Assembly (NCBI RefSeq): GCF_004114375.1
Contig: NZ_CP034692.1
Coordinates: forward strand, 868,001 to 932,000
Direction of reading: 5' to 3'
DNA from: Halorubrum sp. BOL3-1
Lineage (GTDB): Archaea; Halobacteriota; Halobacteria; Halobacteriales; Haloferacaceae
DNA: 64,000 nucleotides
Shown here: positions 41,632 through 50,742 of the stretch, in pieces
How positions within the stretch are numbered: the stretch's first letter is position 1
How the letters are laid out: each line of letters opens with the position of its first letter
Notes under the pieces: model-generated
What the model saw: only the letters and a program-made list of their open reading frames with translations
What the model was told of the DNA's origin: nothing
Database searches by the model: none
Translations under genes and position numbers: made by a program

Positions 41632-42027
41632 TCAGGCGCGTGACTCGTCGTCCGCCGGATCAGCCGACTGAGAGTCCGTCCATTCAGGAATCTCGCCATT
41701 GTAGAAGACGTCTCCACTTGGGAGGCTGTCATCGAGGTGCGGTTCGGCGGGTGTCCGGTCGATCGATTCTCGCAGAAGTTTCATTCGGAGTGCTTCCTCA
41801 CGGCCAAGGACGGCTTCGACGGTGTCGTACCCGATACGGCCGTCATAGTAGGCGTCACTGAGCCGCCGGCGGAACTCCTCATCGGCCGCGAGCTCTTCAA
41901 GTTCGTCTTCTAGGGCATCAATGAGGAGTCGCGTTCGAGAGATATCGAGGATCTCGACGACGCTGTCGGCGCGCTCGACGAGGGACTTCGGGGCGTTGAA
42001 ATCAACGCGAGTTTTTTCTTCAGCCAT
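41632..42027 (-). CDS. Ribbon-helix-helix-type antitoxin of the PIN toxin
   Basis: 131 aa (MAEEKTRVDFNAPKSLVERA). The first 50 residues look like an RHH DNA-binding domain (beta strand KTRVDFNAP, helices SLVERADSVVEIL and SRTRLLIDALEDELEELA). The acidic C-terminal part would wrap the toxin. A 25-bp perfect palindrome lies 4 bp upstream of its start, a good autoregulatory operator. It forms an operon with the PIN gene. Confidence 0.82.
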   Translation of the reverse strand: MAEEKTRVDFNAPKSLVERADSVVEILDISRTRLLIDALEDELEELAADEEFRRRLSDAYYDGRIGYDTVEAVLGREEALRMKLLRESIDRTPAEPHLDDSLPSGDVFYNGEIPEWTDSQSADPADDESRA

Positions 42028-42030
42028 TTG

Positions 42031-42055
42031 ACTATGTGTAGACTCTACACATAGT
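42031..42055. promoter_or_regulatory. 25-bp perfect palindrome, operator of the PIN/RHH operon
   Basis: ACTATGTGTAGA-C-TCTACACATAGT, no mismatch, located 4 bp before the antitoxin ATG (42025-42027, minus strand). Confidence 0.75.
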
Positions 42056-42194
42056 TATATTCGTCGCCACTAGCGCTGTTGACCGGGCCACAGGTAGCCA
42101 CGCCGATGGTGAAACCCAGCAGGTGATAGGTGGATCGTTTGCGTCTTGAAACCAACAGGCCGCCTCGCTCGGCCTGACATCCTCTGGTGGGATT

Positions 42195-42214
42195 CCTCCG
42201 CGTTCACGCGGAGG
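42195..42214 (+). repeat. IS605-type hairpin remnant
   Basis: CCTCCGCG-ttca-CGCGGAGG, preceded by gacatcctctggtggg, the style of haloarchaeal IS1341 ends. No gene is attached. Confidence 0.5.
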
Positions 42215-42230
42215 AGGTGGTCAACGACGT

Positions 42231-42533
42231 CTACTCACCCGAAGTCGTAGTCGCTATCGTACGCACTGACGTACGTATCGTTCCCCGTCCGGTCGGGCAC
42301 GTAACATGGCCCTCGCCCAGCACCGATGAACACTGGCGACTCGATATCGAGGCCACTCCGTCGGTACAACGATCTGGCACCCTGTCTCGAAGCTCGCTCA
42401 CGTCCGGTTCTCTACGGGTACAGAGGGTTCCGGTGGGCGGCCCGTGTGCGGTCAGGGGTGGAAGCGACCCCTTGGTGAGGTCATCAATGGTGACGATCCG
42501 TACGTCGTCATCGATGCTCAATAAATAGTGCAT
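42231..42533 (-). pseudogene. C-terminal relic of an Mrr-like nuclease gene
   Basis: LPPLTAHGPPTGTLCTRREP then DVSELRDRVPDR matches the C-terminal part of the intact gene at 54372-55025 (LRPLTERRPPRGTLYARQEP). The last 30 residues lie in another frame, where they would read like ...GPCYVPDR and end YDFG. No catalytic core is present. The surrounding 42056-43016 also contains a short zinc-ribbon tail (CPKCGSHKIVASD, 42634-42669) but no complete gene. Confidence 0.5.
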
Positions 42534-43016
42534 CCGGTAGTTCGTCAGGCTCGAGCCGTCATCGACAACGAACCACGAATGCTGTCACTATGGATATCGC
42601 GTGGAGGAAACTAGCGACGAGTGTCCGAAGTGTGGGTCTCACAAGATTGTAGCCTCCGATCTCAAGTGATCGCTGAAGAGCTCACAGTTGGTAGGGAGGA
42701 TTCAGAACCTTATGTGTCATTTGGATACTGATATGGCTCCAATTGTCACATAAGGCACGAAGCAACCATCAGAACCAACCTCGCTACCGAGATATCTCAC
42801 AGCGGGACTTCTGATTGACCGCTTTTCACGCCTCAACTGTCGCAGCTACACCGTGAGTGCGCATCGGCGAAGTCAACGAGATACTGGTGAACCGCTTCAG
42901 CCAAATCGTCCATCGCCATCGCGAAGTCTCGACCAGGCCGATCTATCAGAATGAGCCTGCGAATTGAACGACCATGCCACCGATATCTATACCAGTATAA
43001 AAAAGTATGAATAGAT

Positions 43017-43286
43017 ATGCCCGAACACAAACGGAAAGTCGGAGATCGGGGGCAGGTGACGATTCCGAAGGAACTGCGGGATCGTCGTGGCATCGAAGGC
43101 GGTGATGAAGTTGAATTCGTTGAAGTGAATGACGAGATCATAATCAAACCGCCGACAGATGAGGAACGGCTTGCTGAAGGATATCGAAAGAGAGCCGAAC
43201 GGTCTCGTGAGTTGGCTGAAGAAATGGAAGAAGCATCCGCAGAAGCAACCGGGCATCTCGGTGACGCGCCCAGCTGGAGCGAGTGA
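43017..43286 (+). CDS. AbrB/MazE-type antitoxin
   Basis: 89 aa. GDRGQVTIPKELRDRRGIEG then GDEVEFVEVNDEIIIKPP is the swapped-hairpin SpoVT/AbrB DNA-binding domain. The charged tail (YRKRAERSRELAEEMEEASA) is the toxin-binding part. It is followed 15 bp later by mazF. tataaaaaag just before it (43001-43008) serves as TATA. Confidence 0.85.
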   Translation: MPEHKRKVGDRGQVTIPKELRDRRGIEGGDEVEFVEVNDEIIIKPPTDEERLAEGYRKRAERSRELAEEMEEASAEATGHLGDAPSWSE

Positions 43287-43301
43287 ATTCTGGAGTCACG
43301 T

Positions 43302-43500
43302 GTGCAGGTACGCCGCGGCGACATTGTCATCGTTGAACTGAATCCCACGAAAGGAAGCGAGCAGCAAGGAACGAGCCGGCCCTGTATTATTATCCAGAAC
43401 GATGTTGGGAATCAGTACTCACCAACAACAATCATCGCTCCATTCACAAAGCAGTACACGTCCGGAGACACGTACCCGTGTCAACTACCCGACCCTACTT
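43302..43500 (+). pseudogene. mazF: MazF/PemK toxin truncated by a TnpB element
   Basis: GTG start. VRRGDIVIVELNPTKGSEQQ then GTSRPCIIIQNDVGNQYSPT and TIIAPFTKQ are the MazF core (R of SRP, conserved PFT). After YPCQLPDP the frame is IS sequence, and the C-terminal third with the conserved DQIR segment is missing. An open frame continues to 43622 but is not MazF. Confidence 0.75.
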
Positions 43501-44910
43501 CGCTCACCCTAACGGGTTCGCTCGTTGAGGGGGGCTTGTCCATGAACTCGGCCTCGAACCCTTCCGGGTGGGCGGTAAATCCGCCACTTGGTGTCACCGT
43601 TCCGGACTTCAGGGCAAGCTGACTGTTGCCCGTCCGCCGAGACGACTGTTGGCCTCGACGGACATACCGCATACCAATGTTCTTCGCCGCGTTGTAATCC
43701 GCATTCGCTTCTGATCCGCACTTCACGCACCCGAAGTCGTTGCGCGACGGACGATTCTCGTCTGCCGTGAATCCGCACTCGGAACACCGCTGCGACGTGT
43801 ACGCTGAGCCGACTTGCTTCACCGAAACGCCCACTGATTCGGCTTTGTACTCCACCTGTTCGTACAGCGTTCTAAAGGCCCATCTATGCCCCCACGACGC
43901 GCCGGTTTGCTCGCGGATGTCTGTCAGGTCCTCGAATGCGATCACGTCGCACTCATACCGAAGTGCTTCATTCACAATCGCATTCGACGCCCGGTGGAGT
44001 ACGTCACGGACGTAGCGGAGTTCCCGGCCACTCACTTGTTCAAGCGTCCGGTGAGCGCTTCGCGTTCCGGTCTGGTGGAGTCCACCACGCACTCTCTCAA
44101 ACTCGCGGAGATTGTGGGTTAACTCCCGACCGCTGACGAAAGAGGCGGTGCTTGTGACAGCGAGGTTTTCGATACCGAGATCAACCCCGAGAACCGTTCC
44201 GTCCTCGGCGGTATTTCGTTCAGCATCGTTCTTGTGTCGGCGGAAGCCGATATGTAACAAGTAGTCGCCGTCACGAGCGGTGAGCGTACTTTCCGTAACG
44301 CTCCATGTGTCTGAATCGATGTACTGCCGTTGGTAGCCATCGTCGGCGGTGGGGAGCGCAAGCTGACATCGGACACGACTCTCCGTTGTGGAGAGCGACA
44401 CAGTATCGTCATCGAACAGCGTCATGGTCCGAGTGTCGTACGTCACCGTGGGTGCGGTGAAGGTGGGCTTGCTCACCCTCTTACCGTTTGACCGGCGTTC
44501 GATACAGCCGGTGATGGCTTGAGCGGCTTGGTGGGTGGCGAGAATCGCGTGCTGACTACCGAGGTCGGTGTGTTCGCGCACATCGTCGTAGGCGAGGGGC
44601 TGTACATCGCTTTTCGCGTTACACTTGTCCCACGCCATATCCGTGGCGAGTTGGCACCCACGCTTCCACTCGGAGATCGTCTCTTCGAGAAGGTCGCGTT
44701 GCTCGTCCGTAACCTCAAGACGAGTGATTGCCGTCCGACGCACGTAGTCGTCTGCCACAGTTTCAATGTAGAAGATTAGCTATTTATAATCTGGTGTTTG
44801 TGACCGATGCGAACGCGCTCCTCCCCTCCCTACTCGCTCGCGTTGCTCGCTCCTTGAGGAAGGGGACTCCGCGCTACCGCACACCTGAGAACGGCTGGAC
44901 ACTGAACCGG
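43470..44910 (-). mobile_element. IS1341-type element with intact tnpB, inserted in mazF
   Basis: tnpB is on the minus strand. The left-end hairpin is at about 44820-44870 (ctccctactcgctcg...gagcgagtccttgagga pattern). The right end lies in the mazF frame around 43495, so an omega RNA would run from the tnpB 3' end into the toxin gene. No tnpA. Confidence 0.65.
43481..44758 (-). CDS. tnpB: RNA-guided nuclease TnpB, intact
   Basis: 425 aa (MADDYVRRTAITRLEVTDEQ). It has the helical N-terminal REC/WED region, GVDLGIENLAVTSTASF (Asp), CDVIAFEDLTDIREQTG (Glu), ribbon CSECGFTADENR...CVKCG, and ANADYNAAKNIGMRYV (Asp). It is the only uninterrupted tnpB in the window. TnpB makes target cuts at sites matching the omega-RNA guide and favours element retention. 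The last 40 residues are low-complexity and overlap the omega-RNA region. Its right flank is the mazF remnant. Confidence 0.9.
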   Translation of the reverse strand: MADDYVRRTAITRLEVTDEQRDLLEETISEWKRGCQLATDMAWDKCNAKSDVQPLAYDDVREHTDLGSQHAILATHQAAQAITGCIERRSNGKRVSKPTFTAPTVTYDTRTMTLFDDDTVSLSTTESRVRCQLALPTADDGYQRQYIDSDTWSVTESTLTARDGDYLLHIGFRRHKNDAERNTAEDGTVLGVDLGIENLAVTSTASFVSGRELTHNLREFERVRGGLHQTGTRSAHRTLEQVSGRELRYVRDVLHRASNAIVNEALRYECDVIAFEDLTDIREQTGASWGHRWAFRTLYEQVEYKAESVGVSVKQVGSAYTSQRCSECGFTADENRPSRNDFGCVKCGSEANADYNAAKNIGMRYVRRGQQSSRRTGNSQLALKSGTVTPSGGFTAHPEGFEAEFMDKPPSTSEPVRVSEVGSGS

Positions 44911-44922
44911 TGTACAACGGGT

Positions 44923-46353
44923 TCACTCCTCAATTTTGTTCTCGAGTACGGAAACAATCTCAGACAGATCGAAGAGGCGAAGCGTATCCCGCTTGTCTGC
45001 GGCTTCTACAACAGAGCGTTTGAACCCAGAGCGACTGAAGAGGGCGAATTCATACGTCGGATCGCCATTTCCGGACGGTGGCCAGTCGATGTGCGCGATG
45101 TCGTCTTCAAGACCGGAGAGGACATCATAGCCAAGCGGCGTGTTGGTGAATTTCGCTTCACCAACGATCAGCGTTGACTCGTCAGTTGGGGCGACGACGT
45201 CTATTTCTCGCCCCTTGTGCCACCACTGGCTTGGTACTTGTGTGAGCTGGTAGTCTGGATAGAGTGCTGGCACCGCTTGCTGACAGAGCGATTCAAATGT
45301 CTCGCTGACGAAATCGGGTAATTCAGGTTTGATACGGTCCTCGTAGACGTTCTCGCCGTAGAGTTCGTACTGTCCCTCGCGGCCGTAGAGATATCGAAAG
45401 TAAAACCGGAAGACAGGGTCTTGAATCCGGTATCGCGTTCGCTTGCTCCGTGCTGGGTCGGCAAGTGCCGGATGATGTTTCTCGATGATCTCGAGCGTTT
45501 CCAACCGGTCGAAGTAGTACGACGTGTTGGTGCTCTCGATGCCGGCTCCCTGTGCGATCTCATTTCGACTACGGTTTCCGCTGGCCATCGATTCCAGCAC
45601 GGAGAAATACGTGTGTACCTCGGTGAGTTCCATCTGGAGAACCGCTTCGGGCTCGTCATGGAGTGAGCCATTTGGATCACACAATAGTCGCGTAATGTTC
45701 TCGCCCAGGCTCTGTGATGGGTCAAGCGGCGAGAGATATCGAGGTGTACCACCGAAGACACCATAGGTGAGCACCCGTGCTTCGGGATCGTAGGACGGCA
45801 CGAACTCGTGGATCGAGCGAAACGGCAGCTGGGTGAGTTCGAGGCGGCCATTCGGTGTCTGTGACACGCGGCCGTAGAGTGGTGCGCCGCCATCAAGAAC
45901 GTGAGTATGTATCATTCCAATTGCAGAGCCTGTGAGCACGAGCGTCGCCTGGCTCTCATCAACAGCCGTGTCCCAGAGATGTTGAATGATCGACGGCAGC
46001 CCCTCGTTTGATTCGATGAGATACGGGAACTCATCGATGACGATGATAGCGTCTCTGTCAGTGAGGTACCGCAGAAGTGGTTCCCACTCCGTTTTAATAT
46101 CGGTAATGGCTGGATACGTCGTTGCTGCTGTCTCGACGAACCGTCGAAGTTGTGTCGTCGCGGTTCCTTGAACTGCTTGGTAGTACACGGCATCATCGCG
46201 GTCAATAATCGATTGCCGGACGAGTTCGCTCTTGCCGATTTGTCGGCGTCCATAGATGATTGCGAGTTCTGTAGTATCACTCTCGTAGAGCGTCTGTAAC
46301 CGATTGAGTTCCTCAAGGCGATTGACGAACTGGTCCATATCTCCAGTCGTCAT
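44923..46353 (-). CDS. Archaeal DUF234-type ATPase (ATPase_2 family), second copy
   Basis: 476 aa. IIYGRRQIGKSELVRQSI is Walker A, DAIIVIDEFPYLIESNEGLP Walker B, LVLTGSAIGMI the sensor. A winged helix (NRSRNEIAQGAGIESTNTSY) and the nuclease-like REIDVVAPTDESTLIVGEAK (D...E-x-K) end follow. A distant relative of the 34763 protein. The start may be the inner ATG at 46338 (MDQFVNRLEE). Divergent from the SWIM-domain gene at 46625 across an AT-rich intergenic region with an inverted repeat. Confidence 0.8.
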   Translation of the reverse strand: MTTGDMDQFVNRLEELNRLQTLYESDTTELAIIYGRRQIGKSELVRQSIIDRDDAVYYQAVQGTATTQLRRFVETAATTYPAITDIKTEWEPLLRYLTDRDAIIVIDEFPYLIESNEGLPSIIQHLWDTAVDESQATLVLTGSAIGMIHTHVLDGGAPLYGRVSQTPNGRLELTQLPFRSIHEFVPSYDPEARVLTYGVFGGTPRYLSPLDPSQSLGENITRLLCDPNGSLHDEPEAVLQMELTEVHTYFSVLESMASGNRSRNEIAQGAGIESTNTSYYFDRLETLEIIEKHHPALADPARSKRTRYRIQDPVFRFYFRYLYGREGQYELYGENVYEDRIKPELPDFVSETFESLCQQAVPALYPDYQLTQVPSQWWHKGREIDVVAPTDESTLIVGEAKFTNTPLGYDVLSGLEDDIAHIDWPPSGNGDPTYEFALFSRSGFKRSVVEAADKRDTLRLFDLSEIVSVLENKIEE

Positions 46354-46388
46354 GGACGGTACATATGCATTCCGATATTATTGGATAG

Positions 46389-46414
46389 ACTATTGTATTT
46401 TCAACTATAATAGT
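46389..46414. promoter_or_regulatory. AT-rich inverted repeat upstream of the second ATPase gene
   Basis: ACTATTGTA (46389-46397) and TATAATAGT (46406-46414) are inverted with one mismatch and an 8-bp spacer, 35 bp before the ATPase start. TATA and operator functions could overlap. Confidence 0.45.
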
Positions 46415-46624
46415 TTAGACTCTAAATATTCTACGACACACAGTCATGCAGTCTCTCGAAGCGTTGGTCACACGTGCCGTCCTCACACGTTGGCAGATCG
46501 CCTACCACACAGACTCGTTTCAATCACTCAACGCGGGTCTCTCCGCCTTGAATCGTTTCGAGGCTTAACCCAGAGTCACTCTAGAATCGAAACACTATTT
46601 CTGGGTACCTCCCTCACTGCAGGC

Positions 46625-48043
46625 GTGCCCACCTTCGCTCGCACCGGGACCGGCAAATGGCACCTCGTTGGCCCTGACGGCTGCCGGTACGGGGACGCAT
46701 TCACAGCCGAGACCACACCTGACGAAACAGTTACTGAGACGGATATCATCGCCTACGATCCGCCGGACGAACCGGAGAGGAGTTCTGCTAGTTCGGTATC
46801 GATTTCGCTGTCGACAGGTGGCAGTTCCTTCCCCCGTGGTGAGCCACATCAACAGCGCCTCGTCTTGCCATCGGCAATCGAAGACAGCAATACGGATCTG
46901 TGTGGTTCATGTCGAACCACGCTTGAGAGTCAACAAAAGCGGCGATCGACGGTCATCACTGGTCTCAAGCAGGTTACGACCCGACGTGAGATCGAGTGGG
47001 AGCAGGCCGATCATCCAACGCCCCATGCCTGTGATTGGTGTCGTGCTAGCGAGGCCACGACATATACGGGCTTCAACGCACGCGTCTGTCCGGCCTGTCG
47101 GCGACTCTTCGAGACGCCATTCGGCGAGCCGAGCAACGATACGGCACCCGAGACGGATAGACTACCGCATACGCCGGAAGACACCGTCACACCGATCGTG
47201 TTTGGAACGACACTGCCGGAGTATACGCCGACTGATCTCGTCGGAAGCAACCGGCCACTGATCAAATACCGAGAGAAACAGAAATACGCTGAACTCATCT
47301 TCGAACTCGAACGAACTGGACATGGATTCACAGTCGATGGGCTCGATGCGTTTGCGGAGATCCGAGCAAAGTATGCTGATTCGGTATCGGATCTTGAGGA
47401 GCACCAGACATCGGTGTCACTACAACCGGGGCTGACCCCACGTACGGTGACGCTTGACGGGATCCTCCCTGCGGATCACGGTGATCTGATCGCTTCTTGT
47501 TGGGATATTGTGAGCGATCCCACATACTGGTTTCCGCTCGGCTGGCCACAGCAAGGTTTCATCCATCGACGTGGAGTCAAGCCTTCCATTCCGGGCGATG
47601 TTCCAGTTGCTGAGGAGTTCCCACGGCTGAAAACGCAAGAATCGTCCACAGGTGTGGATACGGAGACACTCCGATCAGTCACTGATCCCGGTCGCTTTGA
47701 ACGTGGCGAGCGATACTACGAACGCGGCGCAGTGACGGCTATCGACTGCGTCGACGACCAACTCCACGCGACGGTCCAAGGAAGCCAGTCGTATACTGTT
47801 GCGGTTACACTCTCGAACGGAAGCTACGTCGAGGGTGACTGTAGCTGTCCAGATGACGCGGCTACATGCAAACATATCGTTGCGGCCGTCCTCGCAAGCG
47901 GTGATGTCGACACCGTCGGGAACGAGCACTCAGTGTCGACGCTTCTCGAAACAGCCGATATCGACGAACTGCAATCGCTCCTACAGACGCTTGCCGACGA
48001 ACACATCGAGGTTCGAAAACGCATCTACGAGGAGCTCTCTTGA
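46625..48043 (+). CDS. SWIM zinc-finger protein
   Basis: 472 aa from GTG 46625 (VPTFARTGTGKWHLV); longer frames upstream have no support. It contains Cys pairs near 95 (LCGSC), 140 (ACDWC) and 155 (CPACRRLFETPFG), then a C-terminal SWIM motif CSCPDDAATCKHIVAAVL, a zinc-binding CxCxnCxH module for DNA or protein binding. Between them is a domain I do not recognise. It is divergent from the ATPase. Confidence 0.7.
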   Translation: MPTFARTGTGKWHLVGPDGCRYGDAFTAETTPDETVTETDIIAYDPPDEPERSSASSVSISLSTGGSSFPRGEPHQQRLVLPSAIEDSNTDLCGSCRTTLESQQKRRSTVITGLKQVTTRREIEWEQADHPTPHACDWCRASEATTYTGFNARVCPACRRLFETPFGEPSNDTAPETDRLPHTPEDTVTPIVFGTTLPEYTPTDLVGSNRPLIKYREKQKYAELIFELERTGHGFTVDGLDAFAEIRAKYADSVSDLEEHQTSVSLQPGLTPRTVTLDGILPADHGDLIASCWDIVSDPTYWFPLGWPQQGFIHRRGVKPSIPGDVPVAEEFPRLKTQESSTGVDTETLRSVTDPGRFERGERYYERGAVTAIDCVDDQLHATVQGSQSYTVAVTLSNGSYVEGDCSCPDDAATCKHIVAAVLASGDVDTVGNEHSVSTLLETADIDELQSLLQTLADEHIEVRKRIYEELS

Positions 48044-48120
48044 TATTCCCTCCATAATGGACCGCTTCGGAGCCTCGAAAGACTTTGCTTTGAGTTCTGC
48101 CGATCGATATATCCTGTATC

Positions 48121-48960
48121 TCAACTATCGCGGAACAGCCCGATATCAAATTCCGTTTCCCACTGAGGACGTTCTGGTCCCGGCATCTCATCAACACGTT
48201 CTCGTAGTTCGGCTACTGTTGTCCAAGGGTAGCACTGGTCTATCACCTCAAACCGTTTGTAGAAGCTCAGATGGACCCAGCTGTATTCGGCGGGTGGTTC
48301 ATCGATATCGCTTTGGCGCTGTTTGATATCGTCAGTCAGTTCTCTCTCTGACATATCAATACCTTCCTCTTGAGCTGCTGTCAGCAGAGATGCGATCTCC
48401 CGTTTCTTTTTTTCGGCGACTCGCTGTTCACTCTCAATCTGATCGCAATCAGCGTAGTATATTGCCAGAGCGGCCTGAACGACATCTTCTCGCGTTTCCA
48501 AGCTATCACGCGAGAGGCCAGTGTAATCGCGGGGGAACACGAACGTCTTATTCACAAAAAGCGCTCTGACAACGCCAAGTTCTGGGCTTTCACCTCCGCT
48601 CTCCTTCTCATAGACACCTGCGATGTAATCTGCGGCCTCTCCGAGGAGGTTGATCTTAATGTCGAATTCAGGGATGACTGCGGTATCCAAGTCGAGCGTG
48701 TCCCCGAGGACGACTGATTCAGCGTTTGTTGGCATGTTGAGGCAGTTAGCGAACTCTCGGAGGTGTCGTCCGTACGCGTCACGATAACTGCCAAGAACGA
48801 GGTAGCTACTATTGGCTTGTTCGAACCGGGGTAGTTCTGTGTTCATGTACCTGATAACTTCATGATAGTCCCTTTGTGGTGGAGCGCTAATACCTTCGAA
48901 AATTCGGTTGACAGCCCGATAGATGGCATATGAATTGCGTGGAACCCGTGGATCGTTCAT
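48121..48960 (-). CDS. Hypothetical protein, lower-GC gene
   Basis: 279 aa from ATG 48958-48960 (MNDPRVPRNSYAIYRAVNRI). Mostly helical with a charged stretch (RVAEKKKREIASLLTAAQEE). DTAVIPEFDIKINLLGEAAD may be the core. No family recognised. GC content is visibly below the neighbours, a sign of recent transfer. It is convergent with the SWIM gene and divergent from the 49075 regulator. Confidence 0.6.
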   Translation of the reverse strand: MNDPRVPRNSYAIYRAVNRIFEGISAPPQRDYHEVIRYMNTELPRFEQANSSYLVLGSYRDAYGRHLREFANCLNMPTNAESVVLGDTLDLDTAVIPEFDIKINLLGEAADYIAGVYEKESGGESPELGVVRALFVNKTFVFPRDYTGLSRDSLETREDVVQAALAIYYADCDQIESEQRVAEKKKREIASLLTAAQEEGIDMSERELTDDIKQRQSDIDEPPAEYSWVHLSFYKRFEVIDQCYPWTTVAELRERVDEMPGPERPQWETEFDIGLFRDS

Positions 48961-49074
48961 ACTTCTGAGTACAAAATTATTTGTCTTAAACATTTATATA
49001 CAGGTTGGAAAATATCGATATTTCCAATTTGCTAGCCCCGAACAGTTACATGGGTGGCACCAGAACAGAGACGT

Positions 49075-49713
49075 ATGAGCGATAGTGCGGGAAGCCCACA
49101 AAATCCAGGCGGCAGCGCAACAGATCCATTTGGCGGTGATGATGTGCTGCCGATCGAGAAACAGCGGCGGGCACATCAGTTTCTCACTCAAGAAACCCGC
49201 TATCACATCATCCAAGCCGTACTTGGACATCCAAAACACCTCGCGACACTCGACGAACTCGAATACCTCGTGCCGAAGAATCGCTCCACCATTCGAGAAC
49301 ATCTCGACCGACTTACAGAAAAGCAGTTGATGACGAAGTACACATACCGTGGGGACGAGGCCGGCCAGCACGACCCACGAGAGTTCTGGGGATTCACCAA
49401 CTATGGTGTCACCCTCTTAGATGAGTACAGCTACCTCCGGTATGTTCCAGTTCTGCGTGCTCTCCAAGAGAATCTCTATCTCACCGAGAAAATCGAACGA
49501 CATCGTGATGCGCCACGAGCAGATCTGCCTGATAGCGTCCATGAAGCCCTCACAATCCCTGACATAGACGACGAAACAGCGGCAGTTATCGATGAGACGC
49601 TTGCTACCCGGAAACATGGTGAGGGCCGTCTCTTCGATGCTCCACCTATTGAGCCAGATGAGGACGTCGAGACTGAACCAGGTGGAGACCGCCCTCTTGA
49701 CGAACTCTTCTAG
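49075..49713 (+). CDS. ArsR-like wHTH regulator
   Basis: 212 aa from ATG 49075. RRAHQFLTQETRYHIIQAVL, then TLDELEYLVPKNRSTIREHL and DRLTEKQLMTKYTY form the winged helix, followed by FWGFTNYGVTLLDEYSYLRY as in the truncated paralogue at 40552. The acidic tail (PPIEPDEDVETEPGGD) is complete. At both loci the regulator is followed by a convergent PIN gene, so a link with PIN toxins is likely. Confidence 0.75.
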   Translation: MSDSAGSPQNPGGSATDPFGGDDVLPIEKQRRAHQFLTQETRYHIIQAVLGHPKHLATLDELEYLVPKNRSTIREHLDRLTEKQLMTKYTYRGDEAGQHDPREFWGFTNYGVTLLDEYSYLRYVPVLRALQENLYLTEKIERHRDAPRADLPDSVHEALTIPDIDDETAAVIDETLATRKHGEGRLFDAPPIEPDEDVETEPGGDRPLDELF

Positions 49714-49761
49714 CGTTCTGGCTACCATCGTACCCATATTTAATTGACATTTTTTGCGCGC

Positions 49762-49965
49762 TTAGGCGCGAGAAGAGGTCCAGTATCCCTGTTGCTCTGA
49801 GACTTCTTCCACAACATCCGGAGTCAGGTAGAGGTGGACACCCTCTGTTTTGACGTACTGAATGAAGGTCTGATAGGCGTCACTCCCAGTCCCACCGATG
49901 GTTCGGAGGAAGCTAGTATCAAAAAGAAGGGCTGTCGGGAACGGTGACGGATGTGGCTCACTCAT
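49762..49965 (-). pseudogene. PIN-domain toxin, N-terminal fragment
   Basis: MSEPHPSPFPTALLFDTSFL then RTIGGTGSDAYQTFIQYVKT and LYLTPDVVEEVSEQQGYW give the first Asp and Glu region of a PIN domain. The rest is missing after 67 residues. Nearly identical first 15 codons occur at 53605-53652. The gene overlapped a DUF7437 gene, of which only the last ~15 codons remain (49958-50005). Confidence 0.6.
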
Positions 49966-50005
49966 CGGCGTGCTGGTATGGTCCTTCTTCGAGTGCCCGC
50001 TCGTG
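49958..50005 (-). pseudogene. DUF7437 gene tail
   Basis: HERALEEGPYQHADE and stop, identical in all but one residue to the end of the intact gene at 53645. It marks an eroded DUF7437/PIN operon. Confidence 0.55.
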
Positions 50006-50059
50006 AGTTCTACGGAGCTGACCCGAAGGGTTTTCACAATATACAATTAATTGGCTATT

Positions 50060-50740
50060 ATGAAAAGAACAAGAGTAGTCTTGGACTTTCCATTTCCCGA
50101 AGAGCGGGTGTTCCGCTATCAGGCAATGCAGGATATCCTTCATCACCTCGTGAACAACCCGTTCGAGGAGTTCACACAGCAGGAACTCGCATCGATCACA
50201 GGAGCGGATGTCTCGTCGGTTTCCCGGTCAGTCACCCTCCTTGAGAAACTCGGTGTAATCGCTGTGAGTGGCCAACGACCTGCTCAGATCACAGTCGATG
50301 CCGATCATCTTCAGCGATCAGATCCCATTTTTTCGATACCACAGCCGGAGTTCCGGACGCCGATCCAGTCCTATCTTGATGATCTCGAGAACCGCATTCA
50401 AGCGAGTGAGGAGATTGACGAGCTCCTCGGGACTATTCTCTTCGGGAGTGTTGCTCGTGGAACAGCAGACCGACGAAGCGACATTGACTTACTTGTCATT
50501 ATTGATGGGAATCTCACCTACGGACGGCGCATCGGTACATCACTCGCGCGTGAGATTGAAGACAAATCATTCGACGGTCATCGATACGAGTTTGAGGTTC
50601 TCGTTGAAACACCGGAAACAGCGATCTCACACGGATCTGAGCTCTCCGATCTCTTCAATGAGGGATTGGTTCTCACCACTTCTCCCCAACTACAGGACCT
50701 ACAGCAAGACATCTATGCCCAATCTCAAGGAGGTGCGTAG
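50060..50740 (+). CDS. wHTH-nucleotidyltransferase fusion protein
   Basis: 226 aa from ATG 50060 (MKRTRVVLDFPFPEERVFRY). An N-terminal winged helix (FTQQELASITGADVSSVSRS, VTLLEKLGVIAV) is fused to an MNT-type nucleotidyltransferase with TILFGSVARGTADRRSDIDL (GSx10DxD) and YEFEVLVETPE. It may combine repressor and modifying antitoxin in one chain. A 59-aa gene starts 2 bp after its stop and is the probable partner. Confidence 0.8.
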   Translation: MKRTRVVLDFPFPEERVFRYQAMQDILHHLVNNPFEEFTQQELASITGADVSSVSRSVTLLEKLGVIAVSGQRPAQITVDADHLQRSDPIFSIPQPEFRTPIQSYLDDLENRIQASEEIDELLGTILFGSVARGTADRRSDIDLLVIIDGNLTYGRRIGTSLAREIEDKSFDGHRYEFEVLVETPETAISHGSELSDLFNEGLVLTTSPQLQDLQQDIYAQSQGGA

Positions 50741-50742
50741 AG

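Noticed and set aside
43302-43622. Intact 106-aa MazF
   Set aside because: After about residue 66 the sequence is the tail of the TnpB element read in antisense, not MazF.
46304-46624. N-terminal extension of the SWIM protein
   Set aside because: It covers the divergent promoter and is rich in Ser, His and Arg, unlike the acidic protein that follows.
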